A DNA stretch of 64,000 bases from Nonomuraea soli (GTDB lineage Bacteria > Actinomycetota > Actinomycetes > Streptosporangiales > Streptosporangiaceae). Positions 8,258-17,113 of the stretch are shown here, piece by piece. Numbering within the stretch: position 1 is the stretch's first letter; every line of letters starts with the position of its first letter. The position numbers and the translations under genes are program-made. The notes beneath the pieces were generated by a model, which saw only the letters and a list, made by a program, of their open reading frames with translations, did no database searches and had not been told where the DNA came from. The stretch lies in assembly GCF_013761175.1 (NCBI RefSeq), contig NZ_JACDUR010000006.1, positions 678,328-742,327 of the forward strand. Direction: 5' to 3'.

Positions 8258-9393
8258 TGCGCGCCCTGACCCCCGACCGGTCGAAGGTCCGCCTTCCCGG
8301 CACCGACCGCGCCAGCGACGCCGCCGCCACCCTGGCCATGGCCCGCGCCGCCGCCCCCCACGTCGGCATCACCCGCGTCGCCGACATCACCCGCCTGGAC
8401 ACCATCGGCATCCCGACCTTCCAGGCGATCAGGCCCGCCTCCCGCACCCTGGCCGTCTCCCAGGGCAAGGGCGTCACCGCCGACCTGGCACGGCTGTCGG
8501 CCATGATGGAGGCCATCGAGCTGTGGCACGCCGAGCAGCCCATGGCCCCCGCCGCGATCGCCCCGCCGTGCGCGGTCGCCCCCGGCTACGACGTGCGCAG
8601 CCTGCCGTCGCTCACCCCGAACCTCCTGCACGACCGGCTGCCGATGGAGTGGGCGCGGGCCACGTCCCTGACCGACGGCTCCTCGACGCTGGTGCCGCTG
8701 GAGACGGTCCAGTTCACCCTCGTCCGGCGAAGCGGCTGGAGCGCGCCCGCCCTGATGTCGTCGACCAACGGCCTGGCCAGCGGCAACACGGTCGTCGAGG
8801 CCACCCTGCACGCCCTGTACGAGATCATCGAGCGCGACGCCGTCACCACGATGATCACCGAGGGCGGGCGCGGGACGCGGGTCGACCCGGCCACGCTCGG
8901 CTCGCCCGTCGTCGACGAGCTGTGCGAGCTCATCGAGCGCGCGGCCGTACGCCTGGAGGTCAGGTGGCTGCCCTCGCCCACCGGCCTGCCGTGCCTGCTG
9001 GCGCGGGTCTCCTGCGACGACTACCCGATCTCGTTCATGGGCTACGGCTGCCACCTGAGCTCCGAGATCGCCCTCACGCGGGCCGTCACCGAGGCCGCGC
9101 AGGCCCGCCTGGCCTACATCTCGGGCGCCCGCGACGACCTGCACGCCGACGCCCACCAGGACGCGGGCGCCCGGCGGCGTGACACCTCGGCGGGTCAGGC
9201 GGAGCCCGCCGAGCCGATCGCCGCCATGACCGCCCGGCCCAGCCTCGCCGAGGACCTGGAGGAGGTCGTGCGGCGGGCCGCCGCGGCCTTCCGCCACGAT
9301 CCGCTGGCCGTCGACCTGACCAGGCCGGAGATCGGCGTGCCCGTCGTCAGGGTCGTGGCGCCCGGCAGCCGCGTCCGCCCGGAGGTGTTCTAG
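8257..9393 (+). CDS. YcaO-domain cyclodehydratase/thioamide synthetase
   Basis: This 378-residue YcaO protein shows family hallmarks in order: SQGKG (68-72) followed by AMMEAIELWHAE, then HALYEIIERDA (about 185-195) and EAAQARLAYISGARDD (about 279-294). YcaO enzymes activate a peptide amide with ATP; paired with TfuA they typically form backbone thioamides, and paired with E1-like partners they form azolines. No E1/ThiF-like or azoline dehydrogenase gene is here. The next gene is TfuA-like, so thioamidation is the better guess. It overlaps both neighbours by 1 bp. The C-terminus lacks the PxPxP of azoline-forming YcaOs. Confidence 0.9.
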   Translation: MRALTPDRSKVRLPGTDRASDAAATLAMARAAAPHVGITRVADITRLDTIGIPTFQAIRPASRTLAVSQGKGVTADLARLSAMMEAIELWHAEQPMAPAAIAPPCAVAPGYDVRSLPSLTPNLLHDRLPMEWARATSLTDGSSTLVPLETVQFTLVRRSGWSAPALMSSTNGLASGNTVVEATLHALYEIIERDAVTTMITEGGRGTRVDPATLGSPVVDELCELIERAAVRLEVRWLPSPTGLPCLLARVSCDDYPISFMGYGCHLSSEIALTRAVTEAAQARLAYISGARDDLHADAHQDAGARRRDTSAGQAEPAEPIAAMTARPSLAEDLEEVVRRAAAAFRHDPLAVDLTRPEIGVPVVRVVAPGSRVRPEVF

Positions 9394-10673
9394 TGACCAC
9401 CGTCGTCTACACAGGACCCACCCTGCCGGCGGGGGAGGTGCGCGAGGTCGTGCCCGCGGCCGTGGTGCGCCCGCCGGTGGCCAGGGGCGACCTGCTCAGC
9501 CATCCCTGGGAGCCCGGCGACACCGCGGTCATCGTCGACGGCTACTACCGGGAGCGCCTGTCGGTCGGCCACAAGGAGATCCTGTGGCTCATCGGCCAGG
9601 GCGTGCACGTCGTCGGCGCCGCCAGCATGGGCGCGCTGCGCGCCGCCGAGCTCGGCCCGTACGGCATGGCGGGGGCGGGCGAGGTCCACCGCATGTACGC
9701 CGACGGGGAGATCGACGGCGACGACGAGGTCGCGGTCCTGCACGGCCCCGCCGAGCGCGGTTACCCGCCGAGCACGATCGCGCTGGTCAACCTCAGGTAC
9801 GGCTGCCGCGAAGGTGTCGCGCGCGGCCTCATCGCGCCCGAGGTCGCCGAGCGGGTCGTGGCCGTCGCCAAGGAGCTGCCCTTCAGCCACCGCACCTGGC
9901 CCGAGCTGCGCGAACGGCTCGGCCGTCAGGCGCACGACGGCCTGACGACGCTGGAGAAGACCATCGGCACCGGCGAGTGGGACCTCAAGCGGCTCGACGC
10001 CGTCCAGGCGCTGCGCGGCGCCGGAGTCGGGGCCGCCGCGCCCGCCCCGGTGGACGCGATGACCGGGATCACCCACTACGAGGTGCTCAAGTGGCGCTCC
10101 ATGCGGGAGTACGCGCCGGGGCGGTGGATGGGCGACCTCGACGTGCTCAACGCGGCCAGGCTCTTCGACCCGGACTACGCGCACCTGCACGAAGAGGTGC
10201 TCACCGGCCTCCTGGAGGGTTTCGCGGGAGCCGGAGGACTCGACCACTTCGCCAGGGCACGGCTCGGACTCGACGCCGGCGGCCCGCTGCCGCAGGAGCT
10301 GGCCGCGTGGCTCACGCCGGCCGAGCTCGCCGGGCTGCCCGCCGTGGAGCAGGCGCGGCTGGTCATGGTACGCGTCTGGCCCGTCTGGCAGTCGGCCGAC
10401 TGGCGCCCCGCCGTGCTCGACCGGGTGCGCGCCTCGCCGCGCTGGCCGCACTGGTGCGAGCTGGTCGCTCAGGCCGACGAGCTGACCGAGCAGACCCGCG
10501 GACGCCTGGCCCTGCCCCCGCCGCAGGTGTGCGGGAAACTCTTCCTGCGCCACTGGCAACGCCCCGGCGCGTCGGGGGAGATCGAGCTGGCCAGGCGCGG
10601 ATTCTTCGGCCTGGAGGAGCTCGGGCGCACCGCGCGCCGCTTCTTCGCCCTCGACGTGCGGACCCGCAGGTGA
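9393..10673 (+). CDS. TfuA-like protein, YcaO partner
   Basis: This 426-residue protein belongs to the TfuA family. Its core carries the diagnostic GAASMGALRAAELGPYGMAG segment (about residues 75-94) followed by GEVHRMYADGEIDGDDEVAV. In methanogen methyl-CoM reductase and in thioviridamide-type pathways, TfuA is thought to deliver sulfide to YcaO. The C-terminal 200 residues are less conserved and make it longer than typical TfuA proteins. TAGTG couples it to YcaO, and GTGA couples it to the P450. Here it is the main reason to propose a thioamide-containing product. Confidence 0.88.
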   Translation: MTTVVYTGPTLPAGEVREVVPAAVVRPPVARGDLLSHPWEPGDTAVIVDGYYRERLSVGHKEILWLIGQGVHVVGAASMGALRAAELGPYGMAGAGEVHRMYADGEIDGDDEVAVLHGPAERGYPPSTIALVNLRYGCREGVARGLIAPEVAERVVAVAKELPFSHRTWPELRERLGRQAHDGLTTLEKTIGTGEWDLKRLDAVQALRGAGVGAAAPAPVDAMTGITHYEVLKWRSMREYAPGRWMGDLDVLNAARLFDPDYAHLHEEVLTGLLEGFAGAGGLDHFARARLGLDAGGPLPQELAAWLTPAELAGLPAVEQARLVMVRVWPVWQSADWRPAVLDRVRASPRWPHWCELVAQADELTEQTRGRLALPPPQVCGKLFLRHWQRPGASGEIELARRGFFGLEELGRTARRFFALDVRTRR

Positions 10674-11818
10674 CGGCACCCGCGGGGTTCGACCCGGCCG
10701 ACCCGCACACCTACTTCCACCGCGTGCGGGAACGCTGCCCCGTGCGGCGCGACGTCACCCCGTCGGGCCGGGTCACCTGGTATCTGACCCGCTACGCCGA
10801 CGTACGCCACGCCCTCCAGGAGCCCGCCCTGGGACGCCAGGTGGAGCCGCCGGGCGGCGACCCGCTGGCGATGGTGCGGCGCAACGTGTTCAACCTCGAC
10901 CCGCCCGACCACACCCGGCTGCGGAGGCTCATGGCGCCCGGCTTCGGCGCCAGGACCGTCGCGGTGCTCGGCCGGCTCGTCAGGCAGCGCGTGAGCGACC
11001 TGCTCGACGCCATGACCACAGGGGAGGCGGACGTGATCGCCGACCTGGCCCTTCCCCTCCCGCTGCTGGTCGTGGCCGAGCTGCTCGGCCTGCCGCAGGA
11101 GGACCGCGCCAGGCTGCGCCGCTGGAGCGACGAGATGCTGCGCACCGACGACCCGGCCAGGGTACGGCGCGCGGGGGTCGCCTTCCTCGCCCACCTGGGC
11201 GAACGCATCCGCGAGCGCGGCGACCAGACCGGCAACGACCTGCTGTCGCGGCTGCTGCGAGCCGAGCGGGCCGGGCAGCTCACCCGCCACGAGCTGCTGT
11301 CGTCGGTGTTCCAGCTCCTGTTCGCCGGCGACGAGACGACGGTCAACCTCATCGGCAACGGCGTCCTGGAACTCCTGCGCCACCCCGGCCAGCTGCGGCG
11401 CCTGCGCGAGCGCCCCGATCTCATCGCCACCGCCGTCGAGGAGATGCTGCGCTTCAACGGCCCGGTTGGCCACTCCCGGCCGCTGCACGCGATGGCCGAC
11501 CTCAAACTGGGCGGCGAGACGATCAAGCGGGGCGACGTCGTGATCCCCGTGCTGCTGGCCGCCAACCGCGACCCCGCCGCCTTCGCCGATCCCGACGTCT
11601 TCGACATCGGCCGCGACCCCAACCGCCACCTGGGCTTCGGCCACGGCGCCCACTTCTGCCTCGGCGCCGCCCTGGCCCGCCTGCAGGCCCAGGCGGCCAT
11701 CGGCGAACTGCTCGCCCGTTTCCCCCGGATCAGCCAGGCCACCGAGGAGCTGGAATGGACACCCGACCTGTTCCTGCACGGAGTACGCCGCCTCCCGGTG
11801 CTGCTGGAATCGGCATGA
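10670..11818 (+). CDS. Cytochrome P450
   Basis: A 382-residue bacterial class I P450. Visible motifs are FAGDETT in the I helix, EEMLR (ExxR) in the K helix, and the haem loop FGHGAHFCLGAALARL with Cys near 330. It is translationally coupled upstream (GTGA with TfuA) and downstream (ATGA with the methyltransferase), placing it in RiPP tailoring. It could hydroxylate or cross-link the core peptide. The GTG start is fixed by overlap and by the lack of P450 homology further upstream. Confidence 0.93.
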   Translation: MTAPAGFDPADPHTYFHRVRERCPVRRDVTPSGRVTWYLTRYADVRHALQEPALGRQVEPPGGDPLAMVRRNVFNLDPPDHTRLRRLMAPGFGARTVAVLGRLVRQRVSDLLDAMTTGEADVIADLALPLPLLVVAELLGLPQEDRARLRRWSDEMLRTDDPARVRRAGVAFLAHLGERIRERGDQTGNDLLSRLLRAERAGQLTRHELLSSVFQLLFAGDETTVNLIGNGVLELLRHPGQLRRLRERPDLIATAVEEMLRFNGPVGHSRPLHAMADLKLGGETIKRGDVVIPVLLAANRDPAAFADPDVFDIGRDPNRHLGFGHGAHFCLGAALARLQAQAAIGELLARFPRISQATEELEWTPDLFLHGVRRLPVLLESA

Positions 11819-12801
11819 GCGGATACGCCGAGCTGGCGCGGATGGCGTTCGGCGCCGTCACCACGCAGATCCTGCACGCCGCCGTCCGGCTCGGACTGCC
11901 CGAGGCCCTGCGCTGCGCCCCGGCGCCGCTCGACAGGCTCGCCCGCGACCTCGGCGCCGACCCGGGCACGCTCGCCCGCCTCCTGGCGGCCCTCACCGCG
12001 CTAGGCGTCACGGCGCAACCGCGGCCCGGCCACTACACCCTCACCGACCTGGGCCAGCCCCTGCGCGCCGACCACCCGCGCTCGATGCGCTCCGGCCTGC
12101 TCCTGCTCGGCGACGGCGCCGTCTGGCAGGCCTGGGGCACGCTCGCCGACAGCGTCAGGACCGGCGCCACCGCCTTCGACCAGGTGCACGGCAGGCCCCT
12201 CTTCGATCACCTCGCCGCGGACCCGGCCCTGGCCCGCATCTTCAACACCGCGATGCGCGAGGGAACCGAGCCCGTCGCCGCCGACCTGGCCGCGGCGGTC
12301 GACCTGACCGGCGCGCGCACGGTCGTCGACGTCGGCGGCGGCGACGGAACGCTCCTGGCCGCCCTGCTCGCCGCCCTCCCGCGAGCACACGGCATCCTGC
12401 TCGACACCGCCGCAGGCGCGGCGGACTCGGCCCGGACCCTGCGAGGCGTCGCGGACCGGTGCACGGTCGAGACGGGCGACTTCTTCACCGCCGTGCCCTC
12501 CGGCGACCTGATGACGCTCAAGGGCATCCTGCACGACTGGGACGACGAGCGCTGCGCCCTCATCCTGCGCGCCTGCCGTACCGCGATCGAACCCGGCGGG
12601 CGCCTGCTCGTCCTGGAACCGGTGCTGCCCTCGCGCCAGGCCGTCATGAGCGACATCGCCATGCTCGTCTACACCGGCGGCCGGGAGCGCGACGGGCGGG
12701 AGTACCGGCGGCTGCTGTCCGAGGCCGGGTTCGAGCTGTGCGGCGTCAGCCGGCCCCTGGGCGGCACCCAGGTCCGCGCCCTGATCGCCAAGCCCGCCTG
12801 A
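11815..12801 (+). CDS. O-methyltransferase (Methyltransf_2 family)
   Basis: A 328-residue SAM-dependent methyltransferase with an N-terminal winged-helix dimerisation domain (RLGLPEAL, PLDRLARDLGADPGTLARLLAAL) and a catalytic domain with VVDVGGGDGTLLAALL (about 171-186) and LKGILHDWDDERC. This architecture is typical of plant-like and polyketide O-methyltransferases and is unusual for peptide modification. It ends the six-gene operon, overlapping the P450 by 4 bp (ATGA). The frame 11755 start is rejected because it lies inside the P450. Confidence 0.92.
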   Translation: MSGYAELARMAFGAVTTQILHAAVRLGLPEALRCAPAPLDRLARDLGADPGTLARLLAALTALGVTAQPRPGHYTLTDLGQPLRADHPRSMRSGLLLLGDGAVWQAWGTLADSVRTGATAFDQVHGRPLFDHLAADPALARIFNTAMREGTEPVAADLAAAVDLTGARTVVDVGGGDGTLLAALLAALPRAHGILLDTAAGAADSARTLRGVADRCTVETGDFFTAVPSGDLMTLKGILHDWDDERCALILRACRTAIEPGGRLLVLEPVLPSRQAVMSDIAMLVYTGGRERDGREYRRLLSEAGFELCGVSRPLGGTQVRALIAKPA

Positions 12802-12804
12802 GTA

Positions 12805-12823
12805 CGGCCCGGCGAGCGGGCCG
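12805..12823 (+). terminator. Hairpin downstream of the methyltransferase
   Basis: CGGCCCG-GCGAG-CGGGCCG forms a 7-bp GC stem just 3 bp after the stop codon. No U-tract follows, as is common in actinobacteria. It probably terminates or attenuates the ABC-to-methyltransferase operon before the response regulator gene. Confidence 0.5.
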
Positions 12824-12828
12824 GGCCT

Positions 12829-12845
12829 GAGTACCCCACCTACTC
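12829..12845. promoter_or_regulatory. Inverted repeat upstream of the response regulator
   Basis: GAGTA-CCCCACC-TACTC is a 5-bp-arm inverted repeat 58 bp before the GTG at 12904. The spacer carries CCCCAC, which is also the half-site of the 6450 and 17145 palindromes, so the same regulator might touch it weakly. Confidence 0.35.
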
Positions 12846-12903
12846 TGGCCGCCGGGCATCGAGGCGGTCATAGTGTCCGGGTCGAGCGAACTCGGGTGGT
12901 CAG

Positions 12904-13614
12904 GTGGCGCAACCGGATGAGTCGGGCGAGGCGATGCCCGCACTGCGGATCGTCGTCGGCGAACCCGACAGGATGACGCGGGCCAGGCTCAGAGGAGTCC
13001 TGCACATGGGCAACGGCGTCTACGTCGTCGGCGAGGCGGGCGCCACGCACGGGCTGCACGACCTGATCGTCAGGCACCGGCCCAGGATCGCCGTCGTGAG
13101 CGCCGGGCTGCGGCGCCCCGACGGCGCCGAGTGCGCGCTCGCCGTCGCCGGCCACGCCCGCCACCGGCTGCGGGTGCTGCTCATCTCCGAGACCCTCGAC
13201 GAGGAACTGCTCGGCCGGGCGCTGCGCATGGGCGTGGGCGGCTTCGTGCACCGGGAGACGCTGATGGAGGAGATCGTGCAGGCCGTACGGCTGGTCGCGG
13301 CCGGGCACACCTACATCTCCACCTCGATGATCACCCGGCTGCGCGACCGCATCGCCCACACCGTCTGCGGCCTGGACCGGCGGCCCGAGGCCCTGACCCG
13401 CCGCGAGGCCGAGGTGCTCGCGCTGGTCGCCACCGGCCTGTCCAACGCCGGCATCGCCGCCCGGCTCGGCATCGGGGCTGGAACGGTCCGCTCCCACCTG
13501 GCGCGCATCCTGGCCAAGCTCTCGGCAGCCAACCGCGCCCACGCGGTCGGCATCGCCTACGAGTCGGGCTTCATCTCCCCGGCCACCAGCCGGACAGCCG
13601 GGGAAACTGCCTGA
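12904..13614 (+). CDS. LuxR-family response regulator with degenerate receiver
   Basis: A 236-residue NarL-type regulator. The N-terminal receiver keeps part of the acidic pocket (VVGEPDR) and the K-loop region, but where the phospho-acceptor Asp should sit the sequence reads IAVVSAGLRRPDG, so the Asp is missing. The C-terminal GerE HTH is intact: LTRREAEVLALVATGLSNAGIAARLGIGAGTVRSHL. It probably acts without phosphorylation, perhaps binding a small molecule or the peptide product. It overlaps the convergent FAD gene by 44 bp. It is a good candidate pathway regulator. Confidence 0.85.
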   Translation: MAQPDESGEAMPALRIVVGEPDRMTRARLRGVLHMGNGVYVVGEAGATHGLHDLIVRHRPRIAVVSAGLRRPDGAECALAVAGHARHRLRVLLISETLDEELLGRALRMGVGGFVHRETLMEEIVQAVRLVAAGHTYISTSMITRLRDRIAHTVCGLDRRPEALTRREAEVLALVATGLSNAGIAARLGIGAGTVRSHLARILAKLSAANRAHAVGIAYESGFISPATSRTAGETA

Positions 13615-14953
13615 TCGCCTCCCGGGTCGTCAGCGGGGCGCCGGGAGGCTCGCTCATGACGCGCAGCAACCACGAACGATCCGGCGAGGCCCCCGGATCG
13701 GGCAGCAGGGTCTGGCGGCCGAACATCTCGCCGGCCAGCTCCGGGCTGGCCAGCGCCGCCCTGGTACGGCGGAGCCTGACCTGACGCTGGAAGGGCGTGG
13801 CGGGTTCGGGGCCGCGTTCCTGCTCCACGGCCATGCGCCACGACGTCTCCGCCACCTGCGCCACGGCCGCGCGCAGCGCCTCGGCGCAGTCGAGTCCGCT
13901 TCCGGTCAGCTCGCTGCGCATGGCCAGGGCGCTGAGTACGGCCACGGACATGCCGTGTGAGTAGATCGGGTTCACCGCGACCACCGCGTCGCCGACCGCC
14001 ACGAAACCGGCCGGCACGCTCGCCCGCTCGAAGAAGCGCCGGCGGTTGGCGGTGTCGTGATACGGGCGCACCCGGCCCAGCGGGGTCGCGGCGGCCATGA
14101 GCTCGGCCACGATCGGGTCGTGGAGTGCGCGGGCGAACTCCTCGAAGCCCCGCTCGTCGGCGGGCGGGCGGCCGCCCTCCGTGCCGGTCAGGGTGACGAC
14201 CCAGCGCCCGCCCTCGACGGGGTAGACCGTCGCGCCCCTGCCCGGCTCGCCGGGGGAGGGGCGCGGGTGGAGCATCACGGCGGGCATGCCGGAGTCCAGG
14301 CCGTCGGGGGCACGGTAGACGCGGGTGGCGTAGGCGAGGCCGGAGGAGACGCTCTGCTCGGGGATCTCGCCCACCTCCAGCTCGGCCAGCCACCGCGGCG
14401 CCCCTGAACGGCGGCCGGTGGCATCGACGACGAGATCGGCGCCGATCACCTCCTCCCGCCCCCGCCCGGCCACGCGGACGCCGGTGACCCTGCTCGCGTC
14501 GCCCGTGAGCCCCGTGACCGTGACGCCCTGCCGTACCGTGATCGCCGCGGACGCCAGCGCCCGCGGCCGGATCACGTGGTCGAGCAGCCCCCGGCTGCAC
14601 GACACCAGGTACGCGGCGGTGTCCAGGCGCCGGAACCACCCCTCGGCGGTGAGGATGAGCGCGTCGCCCGGCAGCCCGATGCGGCGCGCCCCGAGCGCGG
14701 CCAGCTCCTCCAGGCTGCCGGGCAACAGCTCCGCCAGAGCCCGCGCGCCCCCGGCCACGAGCACGTGGCTGTGGTGGGCCTGCGGCAGCCCACGCCGAGG
14801 GCCGGGAGCGGCGGGATAGCGGTCCCCCTCGAAGACGACGACCTCGTCGGCGACCCCCGGAACCCCGGCGAGCACGTTCGCGGCCAGCACGCCCGCGAAT
14901 CCGCCGCCCAGGACGACGGCGCGGGTCACGTGAGGCGCCCGTGGGGCGGGCAC
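13571..14953 (-). CDS. FAD-dependent monooxygenase (geranylgeranyl reductase/halogenase-like)
   Basis: A 460-residue flavoprotein with an N-terminal Rossmann motif AVVLGGGFAGVLAANVL, a central VVDATGRRSGAP, and the second FAD motif FVAVGDAVVAVNPIYSHGMSVA. The tryptophan halogenase WxWxIP motif is not seen, so oxidation is more likely than halogenation. It starts at GTG one base after the PqqD-like stop codon, in the precursor A/radical SAM operon. A role in oxidising the core peptide is inferred from position alone. Confidence 0.85.
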   Translation of the reverse strand: MPAPRAPHVTRAVVLGGGFAGVLAANVLAGVPGVADEVVVFEGDRYPAAPGPRRGLPQAHHSHVLVAGGARALAELLPGSLEELAALGARRIGLPGDALILTAEGWFRRLDTAAYLVSCSRGLLDHVIRPRALASAAITVRQGVTVTGLTGDASRVTGVRVAGRGREEVIGADLVVDATGRRSGAPRWLAELEVGEIPEQSVSSGLAYATRVYRAPDGLDSGMPAVMLHPRPSPGEPGRGATVYPVEGGRWVVTLTGTEGGRPPADERGFEEFARALHDPIVAELMAAATPLGRVRPYHDTANRRRFFERASVPAGFVAVGDAVVAVNPIYSHGMSVAVLSALAMRSELTGSGLDCAEALRAAVAQVAETSWRMAVEQERGPEPATPFQRQVRLRRTRAALASPELAGEMFGRQTLLPDPGASPDRSWLLRVMSEPPGAPLTTREAIRQFPRLSGWWPGR

Positions 14954-14954
14954 G

Positions 14955-15236
14955 TCACGTGGCCGGGTGCTCTTCGATCAGGCCGTCGGCGATCATGTCG
15001 CCCAGGAAGTGGCGCACGTCCAGCAGGATCTGCCCGCTGATCGCGATGCTTCCCCCGCTGAACTCGGCCGCCAGCTTCTCCACGATCGGCTCGCGCTCGC
15101 CCTCGCTGGCCACCAGCGTCCAGATCCGCGACGCGCTCTCGTTGAGCGTGCGGAAGTCGCCGCTTTCCAGGTGGTAGAGCGAGATGCCCTCCGCGCTCTC
15201 CTGCCAGATGACCGACTCGCTGATCCGCAGTGACAC
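14955..15236 (-). CDS. PqqD-like RiPP recognition element (RRE) protein
   Basis: A 93-residue protein with the PqqD fold pattern: a short beta hairpin (ISLYHLESGDFRTLNESASRIWTLV) then helices ending in VRHFLGDMIADGLIEEHP. Discrete PqqD-like proteins bind the leader peptide and present it to a radical SAM partner. A GGAGG 7 bp before the GTG fixes the start. It lies 18 bp after the radical SAM gene, so it is expected to bind the leaders of precursor A and perhaps B. Confidence 0.88.
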   Translation of the reverse strand: MSLRISESVIWQESAEGISLYHLESGDFRTLNESASRIWTLVASEGEREPIVEKLAAEFSGGSIAISGQILLDVRHFLGDMIADGLIEEHPAT

Positions 15237-15254
15237 GGCAGACCTCCGCTGAAG

Positions 15255-16697
15255 CTAGACCGGGCTGATGGGCAGCAGCTCGCCCACCCGCACGGCGGCG
15301 GGGGAGGGCGGCACGTACGTCTTCCAGTCGTCGAAGACCGGATGGATCTCGTCGGTGGACAGCATCCTGGGCGTGGTCATGTCCTCGTCGCCCGCGAGCG
15401 CCGAGGCGGGCGTGCCCGACTCCAGCCACAGCTGGGTGACCACGCCGTGGCGCAGGATGCGGCACTGGTGGCGGCTGTTGCGCCGAAGGTCCAGCGACTC
15501 GGCCATGTGCGAGGCCCGGCAGCCGCCTCCGCAGGAGGCCTTGATGTAGCAGCGGGCGCAGTCGGCGTGGTAGTCGCCGCCGAAGACGGAGCTGTTGCGC
15601 ATGCCGTACAGGACGGGCGCGGCGAAGATCTCCGAGAGCGGCTGCCTGCGCAGGTTGCCCGCCAGGTGCGAGCGGCCGGTGACGAGCTTGCACGGGTACA
15701 CGTCGCCGAGGGAGTTGATGTAGATCTCGTTGCCGCCCATGCCGCAGTTGGCCCGCACGGCGCACGCGCCGACCGGCTTGGGCCCGTCGGGCAGCAGCTT
15801 GCCCGCCACCGGTGAGGTCCAGGCCAGGCGCTGGATCTTCAGGTGGTCCTCCCAGCCGAAGTCGAACTCGTCGGTGACGCCCCTGCCCAGGTTGTTGTGG
15901 TACATCAGCCGGATGCTGTGCACCTCCAGGCCCTCGATGAAGAGCGCGAAGTCCTCGAGCCCGTCGACGTTCTCCGAGGTGACGATGTGGTTGATCTTCG
16001 GCTTGACGCCCGCGGCGTTGAGCAGCTTGAGCGCGCGGTGGGTGCGGGCGAACGCGCCGGCGCCGCGGGTGCGGTCGTGGGTCTCGGCGGTGCCGCCGTC
16101 GACGCTGATGGTCACGTCGCCGAACAACTCGGCGAACCGCTCCGCCTGCGCGCGGGTGCGGATCATCGTGGCGTTGGTGACGATGTTCGACTTCAGCCCG
16201 CTGCGGTTGGAGTGCTCCACGATCTGGAACAGGTCCTTGCGCAGCATGGGCTCGCCGCCGGTGAAGACCAGCAGCCGGGCGCCGGCGGCGGCCACCTGGT
16301 CGACCAGGTCGAGCGACTCGGCCGTGGTCAGCTCGCCGGGCAGGCACTTCTCCGACGAGGCGTAGCAGTAGGGGCAGCGCAGATTGCAGCCGTCGGTGAT
16401 CGCGTAGTAGACCTGCCGCAGCGAGGGTTCGGAGAAGGCGACGCTGGGGCGGTTTCTGGCGTAGTAGACGATCCAGTTGAGGATCAGCTTGGCCAGGGCG
16501 CGCTCGGTGCCCTCACCCTCCGGCAGGTGCTCGGCGGGACGGCTGAGCGCGCGCAACACGGCGAACTCCTGCGCCGACAGCAGGCATCGGCCGCCCACCT
16601 GCGGATTGACCACCAGGTAGGTGTCACCGTGCACGAAGTAGGTGAGGTCTTCGGGCACGTCGAACAGCCCGCGGCTGCGGGCGAGCTTGCCAGGCAT
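15255..16697 (-). CDS. Radical SAM/SPASM peptide maturase
   Basis: A 480-residue radical SAM enzyme. C104, C108 and C111 form CNLRCPYC, which binds the SAM-reactive 4Fe-4S cluster, followed by GGEPMLR. The C-terminal SPASM region has CAVRANC, GDVYPCK and CARCYIKASCGGGC, for auxiliary clusters. About 95 residues before the barrel resemble a second PqqD-like module (FVHGDTYLVVNPQVGG). SPASM enzymes install thioether or C-C/C-O cross-links in RiPPs. It is downstream of precursor A, separated by a strong hairpin. The bond it makes is unknown; C72, C74 or W77 of precursor A are possible targets. Confidence 0.92.
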   Translation of the reverse strand: MPGKLARSRGLFDVPEDLTYFVHGDTYLVVNPQVGGRCLLSAQEFAVLRALSRPAEHLPEGEGTERALAKLILNWIVYYARNRPSVAFSEPSLRQVYYAITDGCNLRCPYCYASSEKCLPGELTTAESLDLVDQVAAAGARLLVFTGGEPMLRKDLFQIVEHSNRSGLKSNIVTNATMIRTRAQAERFAELFGDVTISVDGGTAETHDRTRGAGAFARTHRALKLLNAAGVKPKINHIVTSENVDGLEDFALFIEGLEVHSIRLMYHNNLGRGVTDEFDFGWEDHLKIQRLAWTSPVAGKLLPDGPKPVGACAVRANCGMGGNEIYINSLGDVYPCKLVTGRSHLAGNLRRQPLSEIFAAPVLYGMRNSSVFGGDYHADCARCYIKASCGGGCRASHMAESLDLRRNSRHQCRILRHGVVTQLWLESGTPASALAGDEDMTTPRMLSTDEIHPVFDDWKTYVPPSPAAVRVGELLPISPV

Positions 16698-16769
16698 GGG
16701 CTCCCCTTGATGGCTGCCTCTGGACGGCTTCCTCTGCGGACGGCTTCCTGCGGTCCTGCGGACGGCTGC

Positions 16770-16800
16770 TGCGGCCCCGGCCGACGCGGCCGGGGCCGCA
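16770..16800 (-). terminator. 14-bp perfect hairpin between precursor A and the radical SAM gene
   Basis: TGCGGCCCCGGCCG (16770-16783) and CGGCCGGGGCCGCA (16787-16800) pair perfectly around an ACG loop. Read leftward, it lies 16 bp after the precursor stop codon and about 73 bp before the radical SAM start. It probably acts as a partial terminator or mRNA stabiliser, giving more precursor transcript than enzyme transcript. Confidence 0.7.
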
Positions 16801-16815
16801 CCAACGGGCCGGTGT

Positions 16816-17073
16816 TTAGTCGGCGCCGGACCCGGAACCGGACCACGCTCCGCACATGCACTTGGCCTCGGCCTCGGCGCTGTGCACCTCGACCTCGGGG
16901 GCGCTCCAGCTGTGCGCCAGGACCTCGGGGATGGCCGGGATCCGGTTCTTGAGCGAGATGAGCAGGTCCACTTCCTCCCTGGTCAAGCCGGCGAACGCCT
17001 GCTCGACCTCGGCAGCCAGCGGGCTGTTCAGCACGCCGGCTTCACGCAGTGCTTCCCTCGGATCGAAGGACAT
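16816..17073 (-). CDS. RiPP precursor peptide A (85 aa, core with C-M-C)
   Basis: An 85-residue peptide with an acidic helical leader and a short glycine/serine-rich tail. Residues 27-44 (AFAGLTREEVDLLISLKN) are the part shared with precursor B and the likely RRE-binding helix. The tail from 71 reads KCMCGAWSGSGSGAD, the only part with two cysteines (72, 74), a tryptophan (77) and three serines. A GGTGGAAGG ribosome site precedes the ATG. It heads the leftward operon with radical SAM, PqqD-like and FAD genes, behind the palindromic promoter at 17114-17160. No cleavage site can be fixed. It matches no named RiPP precursor that I recognise. Confidence 0.82.
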   Translation of the reverse strand: MSFDPREALREAGVLNSPLAAEVEQAFAGLTREEVDLLISLKNRIPAIPEVLAHSWSAPEVEVHSAEAEAKCMCGAWSGSGSGAD

Positions 17074-17113
17074 GCCTTCCACCTCTCTGTGTCTTGGGAC
17101 GCGTTGCAGGTTG

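Noticed and set aside
9584..10669. Long frame fused upstream of the P450
   Set aside because: It is a shadow of the TfuA gene; P450 homology begins only at the GTG at 10670.
13571..14953. Flavin-dependent tryptophan halogenase
   Set aside because: The protein has the FAD motifs but I could not find the WxWxIP motif, so I kept the broader monooxygenase call.
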